A stretch of DNA of 64,000 bases, from NCBI GenBank assembly GCA_014905825.1, contig JACGCN010000058.1, positions 167,111-231,110 on the forward strand. The letters are read 5' to 3'. Source of the DNA: Lyophyllum atratum. Taxonomy: Eukaryota > Basidiomycota > Agaricomycetes > Agaricales > Lyophyllaceae. Shown here in pieces: positions 12,424 to 22,590 of this stretch. The position numbers and the translations under genes are program-made. The stretch's first letter is position 1. Every line of letters starts with the position of its first letter. Under the pieces are notes generated by a model. That model was not told the origin of the DNA, made no database searches, and saw nothing but the letters and a program-made list of their open reading frames with translations.

Positions 12424-12736
12424 ATGCAATTCCGAATTCTTGTTGCTTTTGTCTTGGCTTGCAGTAAGTTATACCTTCGGGCTCGTTCCAGCCTAATTTG
12501 CTGATCATATCTTCCGTAGCGACCCTCATGGCATCTGCGTCACCAATTCCCCTCCCGTCCCCTCTGGAACGGGAGGCAAGGACAGCAGTAAGCATCCTAA
12601 TCAAATGTCGCTGTGCCACACTTGCTAACTTTACTTGAAGCAGGAATTGTCCCACAGGGAACCTGAGGTCGTTGCGCCCGTCGCACGGGAGCCGTCACCA
12701 GCGCCTGAGCCTATATGTCGTTACAACTGCATCTGA
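12424..12736 (+). CDS. Small secreted peptide, 66/67 residues
   Basis: Unrecognised small secreted protein, visible only after splicing. Exon 1 (12424-12463) and exon 2 (12520-12587) encode a signal peptide, MQFRILVAFVLACTTLMASA, with a likely cleavage after ASA. The mature part starts SPIPLPSPLEREARTA. Exon 3 encodes ELSHREPEVVAPVAREP, SPAPEP and the ending ICRYNCI. Two cysteines five residues apart sit at the very C-terminus; there is no CaaX box, so it is not a prenylated pheromone. Intron 1 is GTAAGT to CCGTAG. Intron 2 starts GTAAGC at 12588 and ends in AAGCAG, a tandem NAGNAG acceptor that would add or skip one Gln. The reading frame holds through both joins, which supports a real gene. 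Function unknown; effector or signalling peptide are possibilities only. Confidence 0.6.
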
Positions 12737-13344
12737 AATGGTGATTAGCCCCCTCTTTCATTGCAGTAAAATTCAAAGCTGACTTACCTTGCGATGTTCC
12801 AGGCATCTCAATCCTCTCCTTCCGCTCTACCAAATTTGGATTCGGAGTCAGTCCTTGGACCATTCGATTTGTCCAGGAAGGCTCAATCTCCCACCCCGCC
12901 CCGAAAAATACCTGCACCTTCGCCCAGGGCCATAGCGCGTCGCGCCTTGCGATACCGCGCCCCATTTTGCGCTCCCCATACCCTTTTGCGCTTCCCATAC
13001 CCCTTCGTTGACTCCGCAAGTCATGCGCAACCCGTCATCACCGCGTCACCCATTTAGACTTCGCTGTGTATTGTTGTCCCATTCGCTTTGGTCAGACGCC
13101 ACATCCCGTCTGTGTATTAGTAGTCGGTCACCCATGGACCTTTTGTATCAGTAGTGCCCTGTAAAAACATCTGTAAATCGTCAATATACAGCTTTGGAAA
13201 AGAAGAGAAGGTCCTTTCAAATGCGACAAATATGCCAGCCGCGCCAACGGTGGCCTGAAGAACGCAGGATAGGATGTTTGCATTGCAGGAGGTGACATGA
13301 TGAACGAACGGCTTGTTATTTGCATGATTAATTATGTTAGGGTA
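12737..13344. repeat. Intergenic with short tandem repeat
   Basis: 608 bases between the peptide gene and the 3' end of an F-box gene. A near-perfect tandem duplication of about 18 bases (TTTGCGCTCCCCATACCC then TTTGCGCTTCCCATACCC) lies at about 12965-13003. No gene is supported. Confidence 0.45.
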
Positions 13345-14691
13345 TTAGAGGCGGTCTGCAGCGTCCACGTGGGACATGAGCCAGCAGGGATCGTCGAAGT
13401 TATCTGGGCGCAGGACATCTAAGTTAGTCTTTCCCCGCAAGGATTTCGCGTGGGGGCCTAGAATAGCCATAATATCCTCATCGACAAGAACCTTTCGAAT
13501 AGGGTTGTTCACGGCATGACGCTCGGTGACCATTTCGTTAAGGCCTCGTGCGAGTTTCTTTCCGTGCGTCTCCCTCGTTGTACGGAAAACAAGGGTTTCG
13601 AGATTTGGCCAACGTCCGTAGTCATCCTCGATGAGCGTCTCTTTCAGAAACATGATATTGAAGGGGTTGCAGTAGGAGAGATGAAGAGCCTTGATGGTTG
13701 GGAACACTTTCGCAAAGGTCGTAGAGGGATAGAAGTCGAAATGGTGGAGGGTGAGGTATTTGAGGGATGGCAGGTCAGGGTGCGAGGTAGAAAGCATCCG
13801 AATGACGGGGAAGTGCGGGCAATCGAGCCAAAGGGACTCTAGATTGGGTAATGAAACTCTCATGAGGAATTTGGCGGACAGGGTATCCTCGTGGCGATTG
13901 TGAAACCAAAGTGAACGGATGGATGGCATGGTAATATCATTGCCCAACCAGGGGCCTAGAAGATTCCCGCGGATGGAAAGAAAGGACAAGGAGGGGCAGG
14001 CCATTGTGAGGTCCGATAAAACCTCAGTGTTCAACTCGTGCGAGGGAAAATAGGTGGATGTGTGAAGATAAAGAGTGGTCACGTTGATGAGTGGAGGCAA
14101 GCAATACAAACTATTCAGATGCAGTGCGACCAAGCTGGGAGCACCGCCCGCGAAAACCCGCGGATTCGTTGACAGGGCTTCAATCCGGTCCATTGATACA
14201 AGCTCGTCATCGTCCACGATGCGTAACCGCTGAAGCAAAGGGGGTGCCAAGTCTGCCATCTTCAACAGGATAGAAGCCGTTGTACTCTTGTGGGAAGTGA
14301 ATATAAGGAGGGTCTGCCATCGGGCAACATGTTGGATGACTAGATCTACAAGGGGCATAAATGCAGCAGCTGCTGCGGGGTCTAGGTGTCGGTCGGATTC
14401 CCAAATGTCAAATCGAACATAGATCGGGCAGCCTTGAGACCGTTTTAGATAGCTGGAGACATGATCGAGCGAGTCGGTAGAGTAGATGTCAATCATAGTC
14501 CACAAAAGCGGGGTATCCAACGCGATGTCCCGCCACCGGGTACAGACATGGGACATCGTGACTTCGAAGGGTATCGTGTATCGTGATCGTCTCCTGGGCT
14601 GCAGATCTGTGAAGATTGTGGCAAGGATTTCAGGAGGCAGCCGATTCACGGACTGCATGTCATGAGCGTTGTCTGGAAAGTGATTGTCCAT
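13345..14691 (-). CDS. F-box protein, 448 residues, intronless
   Basis: Likely SCF adaptor. A single uninterrupted frame from ATG at 14691. The F-box-like domain is at residues about 15-65: VNRLPPEILATIFTDLQP, then SHVCTRWRDIALDTPLLWTM, the common Agaricomycete F-box-like signature. The rest is built of irregular leucine-rich segments such as NVTTLYLHTSTYF, CPSLSFLSIRGN and PSLKYLTLHHFDF, suggesting an LRR-like substrate-binding half. The lack of introns contrasts with nearly all neighbours and is common for this expanded family. The target is unknown. Confidence 0.85.
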   Translation of the reverse strand: MDNHFPDNAHDMQSVNRLPPEILATIFTDLQPRRRSRYTIPFEVTMSHVCTRWRDIALDTPLLWTMIDIYSTDSLDHVSSYLKRSQGCPIYVRFDIWESDRHLDPAAAAAFMPLVDLVIQHVARWQTLLIFTSHKSTTASILLKMADLAPPLLQRLRIVDDDELVSMDRIEALSTNPRVFAGGAPSLVALHLNSLYCLPPLINVTTLYLHTSTYFPSHELNTEVLSDLTMACPSLSFLSIRGNLLGPWLGNDITMPSIRSLWFHNRHEDTLSAKFLMRVSLPNLESLWLDCPHFPVIRMLSTSHPDLPSLKYLTLHHFDFYPSTTFAKVFPTIKALHLSYCNPFNIMFLKETLIEDDYGRWPNLETLVFRTTRETHGKKLARGLNEMVTERHAVNNPIRKVLVDEDIMAILGPHAKSLRGKTNLDVLRPDNFDDPCWLMSHVDAADRL

Positions 14692-15291
14692 GAGTTACGA
14701 AGCAGTGGAGGACTCTTGGTGCCGACCTTCTGGTATGAGTGTAGGTGCCATGTCGAAGTTCTTCCTACGTTTCGCGAGGGAACTAGAATTTGGGGGTCGT
14801 CCTGAGCCACTGAAGGTCTTTATACAAGTGCTATCCAATGGGCGCAGCTGCAGCACGCGCAGTTCTGACGCACGTAGTCAGTCAAAGTCACTGCCAGTCC
14901 TTCACAGTGACACAGGCTGCCAGTGCGTGGCCGCATTGGTCCGCACACAGCCACATGGATCTGGGGCTGAACGGTAGTAACATGTATCGCTGTCAGGATG
15001 TGAGGTTTTGAAACTTGGTTGACAACGTTGCCCTGTAGTTTGAAAACGGAACCCGATACTGGCGAACTCCAAACTGAAGAGAATCAAAGTCTGATCGCTG
15101 TAGTAAGTCGCGGTATTGGCGCCTGGTGTAGTGATCATTTACATGGCATTACTCAGCATTACTCAGATGTACACTTTTTCTACCACAAGTCTAGAGGTAA
15201 TAGGCAATTTCTGAGGTCTCTAAGGTCTGGTCTAGTAGCCAGGATTGGTCATGAAACTGCAAGAATCTAGTGAAGAAAGAAATGTGAAAGA
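14692..15291. other. Intergenic, promoter of F-box gene
   Basis: 600 bases between two F-box genes on the same strand. It holds a short direct repeat of GCATTACTCA at about 15145-15165. No gene is supported. Confidence 0.4.
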
Positions 15292-16248
15292 TCAGGCAGC
15301 ATTTACAGCGCTTGCAGACAACCAAAAATCGGCAGGATAGTATCCGCTGCGTAAGAGCTTGTGGTCCTCCCATCCTTCTTTCCATTCGTCGTATTGACCT
15401 GGTATGATCACCACCCTCCCATCTTCGCTGCCGATCTCGGACATCCGATTCCAGATGACCGAATCCTCAACAGGCTCGAATGTAGATGAAAACGCCTCTG
15501 GGTAAATGCTGACCACAAGCATCTTCAAGGATGGAAGAGAATGGAGAAACTCGCGGATACTGTTCGTAAACATAACGTCGTTGGCCTCATTCGCATTCGC
15601 TCGGCGTGCGAGTTGCAGGTGCGAAAGATGCGGGAGTGGGCCGAACGCCGCGAGCATAGAAATGGGTGAATACCACACGTCGCTGGGTTCACAGAATCGG
15701 AGGTGGGTGAGCGTCTTCGAGACGTCTATCAGTGGTTGACGCAAGGCAGGTGTAGGGCTGCCATTGTCCCCGTCGAACGACTGGACTGTGATCGCGGTGA
15801 TCCCGCCCTCAACGGAGGACTTGGCCCTTGAGATATCGACGGGCCAGCGGCAGGATGGGGTGACCAATGCACGTATGCCGGGACATGCGGCAATTATATC
15901 GCGGACTTGGGCACGAGAGTCATCACTCTCAGGCCACCAGGTCACCACGAGTCGCTTTACGTGATCGGTCAAGAATGTGCGGGTCGTTGACTGGGTCGTG
16001 CGGTGGAACAATTGGATGATCCTGAGGGAATCGAGTACCACTGTGCGATAGAGAGTGACGTAAAGGAATCTGCAAAAAGCTTTGGAAACGAGCGCTAGGA
16101 CATTCGGTTTGCACACCAGGTTGGCAGCTTCGAAAATCTTGAGCACGAGCTCGACTGGAAGGCGAAAAAGTAGCGATTGCTCGGAGCATATGAGAGAGAG
16201 TCTGCGAGGTCGTATATGCCGGGTTTCCGTCACAGTTATAGTTGCCAT
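15292..16248 (-). CDS. F-box-like protein, 318 residues
   Basis: Likely ubiquitin ligase adaptor. Single frame from ATG at 16248. After a short basic N-terminus the F-box reads FRLPVELVLKIFEAANLVCK, then ALVSKAFCRFLYVTLYRTVV. This is the short RLPVELVLKIFE type seen in many Agaricomycete proteins with a weakly conserved C-terminal half (HVKRLVVTWWPES, LTHLRFCEPSDVWYSPISM, LPSLKMLVVSIYPE). The ending WKEGWEDHKLLRSGYYPADFW resembles a recurring tail of this group. Same strand as the F-box gene upstream at 13345-14691 but different in sequence, so not a recent tandem copy. Confidence 0.82.
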   Translation of the reverse strand: MATITVTETRHIRPRRLSLICSEQSLLFRLPVELVLKIFEAANLVCKPNVLALVSKAFCRFLYVTLYRTVVLDSLRIIQLFHRTTQSTTRTFLTDHVKRLVVTWWPESDDSRAQVRDIIAACPGIRALVTPSCRWPVDISRAKSSVEGGITAITVQSFDGDNGSPTPALRQPLIDVSKTLTHLRFCEPSDVWYSPISMLAAFGPLPHLSHLQLARRANANEANDVMFTNSIREFLHSLPSLKMLVVSIYPEAFSSTFEPVEDSVIWNRMSEIGSEDGRVVIIPGQYDEWKEGWEDHKLLRSGYYPADFWLSASAVNAA

Positions 16249-16869
16249 CTTCTGTACTGAGGGTTGAAGTCAAGTTCAACTTGTTGGGGGAGACAGTGCC
16301 CGGTCCATTGGGGTCCAACAGGGACTTCCACCTGGATCGGAGGTAGTACACGCCTAGACAGGGTCAATGAAAGATAAGAGTGGGACCGAGATAGGAAACA
16401 GAACCGTTCTAGCTTGGTTCTAGCCATTTGTGAGCGCATGTGAGCTCCCTGTCTGTGGCGACATTGATAGATATTTCCCGGCCTATAGCGCGTCCGTACA
16501 AGGAAGAAGCTTCTCGGTGAATCGATATGACCATTTGACCGAAGTTGGTAACGAGGAGCTAAAATTAAACAGCTTCCATGTTAGGGCAGGCCAGGGGCAA
16601 GCTGATCCAAACAACGCGTCGCCAAGAACGGTCGGAGCGACAACGAACGAGAAAATCATGATTATCTACATACATAGGTAAAGCAATAACGCAATTGTAA
16701 TTCTACATTAAATTCTAATGAGCATATGTATAATACGTGGAGTTGGGTCTTCTTACACGGTTGTCAGGAGTATATGTAGAAGGGCAGAAATACCAACATA
16801 GTGACACATGTGCGTCTCCAAGCAATAGCAACCACACATTCAAGCTCTTCCAAAAACACGAATTCGAAT
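16249..16869. other. Intergenic, nothing recognised
   Basis: 621 bases holding the promoter of the F-box gene (-) and the 3' flank of the deacetylase gene (-). No repeat, RNA gene or spliceable frame was seen. Confidence 0.4.
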
Positions 16870-19017
16870 CTAAGCATCTTTAACCCACGCTTCCTTTCCC
16901 TTCACCCAAGTGCTCAGCACATTTCCTCCTCTGTCGAGTATAGCAAAATCAGCATCAGCCCCCGAACGCAGAGTTCCTTTTCTGTTCTCAATTCCAAGGC
17001 ACCTGTCATGAGAGGGACGATCAGGAGTCATCTCACTGCGGGTATAGATACGATCTTACTTCGCAGGATTATATGTCGCACACTTGATAGCTTCCCCAAG
17101 AGAGCAGCCCGTGAAACGCGAGAAGTTGCGAACGCAGGTATCCAGTGTAATCACACTACAAAACAGGCGTCAGCTTCAAGATGATCTTGACCAGGGGCGG
17201 AAGTGGATGGCGCGTCGGGGGTAGACACAATAGATAGAAATCTTACCTCCCTGCGAGGGTGTTCGTGCCTTCCAAATAAAGCTTGAACCCTTCTTTGACG
17301 AAACGCTGACCGTCGCGCCACTCATGCACGCCATCGCGAAGGTTAGGGTCGAGGATCTTCTGCGCTGCATTGCCAAATTAACAATGAGAGTAATGAGAAA
17401 AAATTATGGGCTTCCTTACCGTCAGTTATAAGGACGCAGCCATCTGGGTGCGCAGAATACGCAAGCTGTTTTCCCATGTCAATCAGATTTCCCAGCGATA
17501 ATGAAGAATTGGATGGTTGTGCTCACCCTAACGGAGTTGGGGTGAGAGTGAATCCCATCCACGATGATGCCATAGTATGGCCGCACAAACGCCATGTCTG
17601 CGATCTGACCCTTATCGAGGTGCAACTCGCTTCTGCTCCCTTGTCTCTCGTGCGTCAATGGCGTCACAGCGCCGCTAAGTGGTTGTGTCATGGACGTGGG
17701 CGACGTGGCGTAGCTGAGTGGTGAAAGGGGGGGCGTAAAAGTGTCGTCAAAAGCTTCCGACGCAGGAGCAGGCTCATTGGTCTGAATGGCGGTAGGGGCG
17801 GCTGCAGGGGTATCTGAGGAAGACCTGCGGGCTGGATACGGCGGTAGAGGGGAAAGGGGGGAGGACAGATGCGGCGAGGCACCTAACAGCCCAATAATTG
17901 AAGGGTCTCTATGGTGGAGCTGGGGCATGGCATTGAAGAGATGGGTGATCAGCCCTGCGCCATAGCGAATAGCGGACGTCGCAAGATCCGACGACGCGAC
18001 ACTAGGGTTATAATGAGCAAAACATGTCGCAAAGTCGCGGCGAAAAAGGGCAACATACCTGTGGCCAATCGAAAAGACAATCCCTCGCTTTGACAGCTCT
18101 GCAATCGCGTTCATGACGCCGTCGACCTCGGGAGCCGCAGTGATCATCCTGACACCAGCATTTTGATCACCGACCGCCATTAACCAGTCTTCATTTTCAG
18201 CAAGATTCTCTTCACCATAGACATCCTCAAATGACTTGGTTCCCTCCGGGGCGGACAGCAGGAAAGGAGAGGAATGTGCTCCGCGTTTAGCGTAATTGAG
18301 GAACGGACCCTCGGCGTGCCAGCCCAGAAGGGTCGCAGACTTTGGGGTGGAAAATGGTTGCAGCAATTTCAGCAGCTTTGGGTACAGGGCCTTGTCTTGG
18401 GTCTGGAAATGACATATTAGGATATTGGGTGTTTGAAGCTTGGGCGCCAACTCACGATCAGAGTTGGTAGAAGGCTGGTGGGTTTAAAGTTGGGTCAGTC
18501 CCAGAGCTATGTCAAATGAAAAGACTGTCACGTACGAAGTCACTCCTGTTTCTATTATGCGTTCGGCGACCAACTTCATACCCTCCTTGTAGGAGTTATC
18601 ATCATCATAGACAGAGAAGTCGAAGCCAAAGGCGCCGTTAAGTTGGATGTCAATGAAGCCTGGGCTGCATAGCGATGGAAGGTCAGTGATACAGCCCGAA
18701 AGAAAAACAAGGGACGCGTTCAAGCAGAAGTCTTTCGGCGCTTCCACGAAGTTCTGATGAGAGTATGACTTGCCTCAGAATATTTCCATTTAAATCGATA
18801 ATTCTACCAGGCCTTTCTCGCCGCAAAAAGAAAGTCCTCTAACAAAGCAAAATCAGGTTCAGCGCTAATAACGACAGCAGTCCGATGAATAACACACTTG
18901 TGCGTCGAGGATGACTCCGCGCCGTTCGTCAATCCACACGTCTTGTTCAACAAGACTGCCGTCCTCCTGGGGCAGCAAGCAGTTGGTGAAGCAAACAAGG
19001 CCGTTCGGGGAGGTCAT
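16870..19017 (-). CDS. N-acetylglucosamine-6-phosphate deacetylase
   Basis: Cytosolic amidohydrolase that converts GlcNAc-6-phosphate to glucosamine-6-phosphate and acetate in amino sugar and chitin breakdown. Start [20 protein letters not shown] at 19017. Family landmarks: [20 protein letters not shown], metal-site motif [43 protein letters not shown], and [16 protein letters not shown]. The C-terminus encodes [20 protein letters not shown], ending [11 protein letters not shown] at 16870. Between the HLFNAMP and DGIHSHP motifs lies an insertion rich in Pro, Ser and Thr (about 17600-17860), which is unusual for the enzyme and is probably a disordered loop. One intron, 18665-18773, needs a GC donor (AG|GCAAGT). 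No other amino sugar genes sit nearby. Confidence 0.9.
18665..18773 (-). other. GC-AG intron in deacetylase gene
   Basis: Donor AG|GCAAGT at 18773 and acceptor TATGCAG ending at 18665. Splicing joins NGNIL to [11 protein letters not shown], the conserved family sequence. At 109 bases it is longer than most introns here. No GT donor gives this join. Confidence 0.8.
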
Positions 19018-20798
19018 CGTGGGCTCTAGAGTGCCCCGCCCATACTCCTAGTCTTAATATATTTAGAGCTCCGGGGAAAATGGAATACACTGATTCCGGG
19101 CCACATGGAACTTCCTCGAACGCATGATGACACCGAAAGAATAGCGTCGAGCATCTGGGTAAGATCGTCAAGTGATCACTGCTCAGGGCACGTTCGTTCG
19201 ATTGCCGTGAAGAATCCACGGAAAGGCCATGCGCTAAGCCCTCCTGGCCCGGTGTCTAGGTTAGGTGTGAAACAGAAAATCGGTGGTAAGCCTCCGAATG
19301 TGTGAGTCCGGAGTTTTGAACAAGGGAACTCGGCCTGCCGCTCCGCGCCCCCGAGGGAGCTCCCAACAACTTCGTCCAACGTTGCGACCTCAACGGTGCC
19401 CAATTGGCTCCCACTTCGAACCCGTAAATATTACCTGGGTACAAGTACGATAGCGCGGGATCCGTATCTACTGTGTCCGAGGGCGCCGCGTGCACTACCG
19501 TTATCGCCTGAGTCTTCCCTGAGGCAACGTCATAATCAACCAGCTCGATTGCACTGATTTGAAAATTACACGGAAAATTTCAGGAGGTTGTCTCTCTGGA
19601 GTTAGGCACCGATTGTATTTTACCCACACCCCACACGCCTTCGTAAGGTCCCATGGTAAGTCTGCAAACTATTCTGAATCACAAGGAGGACTATGCATGC
19701 TTCACGATGCTCCCATCCATCCTGTTTCCAGTTGTAATCATGAAGCCACCGCGTTCTTTTATAGACTGGAAAAGGATTGGATAGGGGTTGACTACAACCA
19801 CCCTCGAACGCTATTATCTCTTTATCTAAAAGTAGATAGGAGTCGACAAGGCCGCCCATACCCCTCGTGGCAGAAATAAACATGCCGATCGATCGGGAAC
19901 TGCGCGTGTAATTATTTTCGTGTATCAAATCCCAAGTCCAACGTCAGTGTTCAAATTTCATATCATGCGCCCAGCGTCAACGTCAAGTGTCTTTCCCGCC
20001 GAGCTTGTGCGTCGCGACTCGCTTGGCCGAATTTGAGACCAAGGAGGTTCAAGTGGATGGACGCCGTGGGTTCGGGGCGGAGGTGGTCACCACGTTGACA
20101 AACGTAAACGGAAGCAAAATTGGTCACAGCGACCACCCCACGCCGATCAAACGCCGCAGCGACCAAGCCGCAGCTCGCCTCCACGCAACGGATATGAGGG
20201 AGAAAATTAACTCCAAAATTGAACATTGAACGCTGAACAGTCAAGGCAGTCAGTCAAAGAGCATCCATGAATCTCATAACATTGAACTTAAGGCCTCCAG
20301 ATCCCCGTTGATAGATAAAATTATGGAAACGATGGGAAGAAAAGAACATAGCGAGTACTAAGGTGAGTTACGATAAGGGCGATCGACGAGCTGGACAGCA
20401 TATTGTGGTGAATACAGACAGAGTAGCAGGAATCCGGGGAACCAAGGCGCGGGGGAGTGAAGAAGGGGCGGGGGCGAATAATGCATGGAGTATAGGGGTA
20501 TATGCCCCGCGGCGGTGGTCGGGAAAGAGGGTAGGCTACTTTTAGTAGGTCATGGTATAGGGTAGCTCTGAGGGATCCGGGAGTGGTAATACAGGAATCA
20601 GGGAGTAATGAAGAGGATCTGAGGGATTATGGAGGAGGGGAAGGCGGGAAGAGGCATATGAATATGTAACCATAAATTTATGAAGGCAACTAGCCAAAAG
20701 TCATGTATCATAGGACCGAAAGGACGCACAAAGCAAAGGCAGAATTATAAGATGTACAAGGAGGCAGCAGTTGCAAACCAGCTGGACGGCCGGCGCGT
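19018..20798. other. Intergenic, 1.8 kb, no gene supported
   Basis: Between the start of the deacetylase gene and the 3' end of the bZIP gene. The several short open frames have no domain and no splice extension I could find. The part near 20560-20680 is purine-rich and is probably 3' UTR of the bZIP gene. No RNA gene was seen. Confidence 0.4.
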
Positions 20799-22590
20799 TC
20801 AGCAAATTTGGACCTCCCATTCTCCGCCCTCGCCTCCTGCAGCAGGCATGCTCTTCAGGGCTATTCTCACGCGCCGTTTCGCGTTGTCGCCGACAGAGTA
20901 CTCCGAGCCAAATCCCATGTCCTGTCCAAAATCATTTGTGCCAGGTAACATGTCGTCCATTTGCCCAAACATTTCCGACACCTCGTTCGAGTACGGCATT
21001 GAATAGTCACTAGCCGCGCCGATGCCGAAAAACGGGTCTCCGCCGGGTGATCGCGGAGATATGTACGAGGACGAAGAGGACATGGATGATAGCGACGAGG
21101 TTGACAGTGTGGATAGACTTGACGACGAGAAGGATTGCGGCGAGAATGAGGCTTCAACTGCAGATTCAGATTCTGTGTTCCATGATGCGAGGTCAGATTT
21201 TGCGTCAGAATAGGAAGCAAGACCGGGAGAGGTGGCGCGAGAGGAGGCAGAGGATGAGGGATGTATCCTAACGCGAATCTTGCCGTTGTCTACCGGAAGC
21301 GTGTCGAAGGAGATGTCCAGTCCGCCGAGACCGTTGTCTGCATCCATGGATGCACCTGAGGTAGAGAATTCGAGTTTCCGTGAAGTTGATGGCAGTGCAG
21401 AGCTCATGTCGAAGTCGTCCAGGTCCATCATGGTGTTTCCGGCGGTCCTCGACCAGTCATAGTCATTAGGGAGGTAAGAGTTGAAGTCGAAGGCGGCAGG
21501 GGCGGCTGGGAGAGGGGCGTCAGGGATAGCAAAGCTCTTGGGTATCGCTGAGTTCATGGGCATGGAAAGTAGAGTTGGGAGAGCACAAAGAAGAACCTGT
21601 TTGCGCACCGTTGAGCAAAGAGCTGGATATAAGGAAAAGAGAACCCTACCATAAGGCCGAAGCTTGCACCAGACTTGTGTGGAGATGGGGCTGAAGAACG
21701 CGTCGACGATGATAGGGGTAATTGCGGGTCTGAAACTTCCTCCACTTTTATGGCTGGAGGATTTGCTGCAGCAGCGGCTTGAGATTTGTTAGCCAACTCT
21801 GCGCTCAGTTGAAGCTCGCGTTCCTTTGCAGCGGCGAGCTCGGCCCTGAGCTTCTCGACCTCCGAAGCAAGCTCGCCGTCGCCTCCAGCGATGGCGGGTG
21901 TACTATCACCGTTTTGGGTAAGTGCCAAAAGACGAGCATTCTCCTGCTCCAGCTCCGCGACACGTCTGCGTAATGGAAGACCATGTCAGTGGAAATGTTG
22001 GGTGTAGAGCGGAGCTGACAGGATGACGTACACTTCCATGCATTCGAACTCTTCGCGTTTCCGCTGCCTGCTGAGGAAGGCTGCAGCGCGGTTTTTCACC
22101 AGCCGGGCTTCGCGCTTGCTGAGGCCGGAGACATCGGGGGGATGAAATCCTTGCTGTTGATACGCTCACCAGCGGCACGGGGCTTCTTGGTAACGCTCGG
22201 TGTTGGGCTCGCTGAGCGCTTTGAGGCCATAGAGGCAGCTATAGCAGCAGCGTTGATAGAAATGGACAGGCGCTCCTGTTGCTCGGGTACTGATGCGGGG
22301 GCGGGAGCAAATTGTTCGGGGAAGTCAAAGACCTGGTGTGTGGGGAGACAGAGCTGCTGTTCTGTGTCGGAGGCAGAGTCCGGGCTCATGCGCATCTTGA
22401 GCATCCTGGAGGTAGGAACGGGGGAGTTGGAGCTGGAGCTGGACGGGGACGGGGCGAGGTAGTAGTGGGAGAAGGCGTCGGGGACAGGGGAATAAAGGGC
22501 GTCCCAAGGGGCTGCGTCGGCGAGAGGAGATAGGAGAGGTGCGTCTGAGGCGATGATTTGAGACATGGGCAGAGTAGGGGATCGGTTCAT
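20799..22590 (-). CDS. bZIP transcription factor with hydrophobic segment; apparent frameshift
   Basis: Nuclear (possibly membrane-tethered) regulator. First ATG at 22590, MNRSPTLPMSQIIASD; the upstream open frame to 22629 has no ATG. A Ser/Pro-rich N-terminus is followed by KKPRAAGERINSKDFIPP and the basic region GLSKREARLVKNRAAAFLSR, QRKREEFE, then a leucine zipper (RVAELEQENARLLAL ... LASEVEKLRAELAAAKEREL). The basic region resembles plant bZIP17/28 and animal ATF6 more than Hac1. Splicing at 21597-21649 creates FGLMVLLCALPTLLSMPM, a run of about 17 hydrophobic residues after the zipper. The C-terminus is acidic and Ser-rich and ends KRRVRIALKSMPAAGG and EWEVQIC. Oddity: between KDFIPP and DVSGLSKRE the frame changes inside a run of six C (22136-22141); seven C would restore it. 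Confidence 0.8.

Noticed and set aside
12197..12655. 152-codon minus-strand frame over the small secreted peptide gene
   Set aside because: Opposite to a well-spliced gene, with no domain; treated as a shadow.
19256..19495. A tRNA-like GGTTCGAA sequence near 19415
   Set aside because: The flanking bases do not form a T-arm stem or a cloverleaf. No tRNA found in the window.
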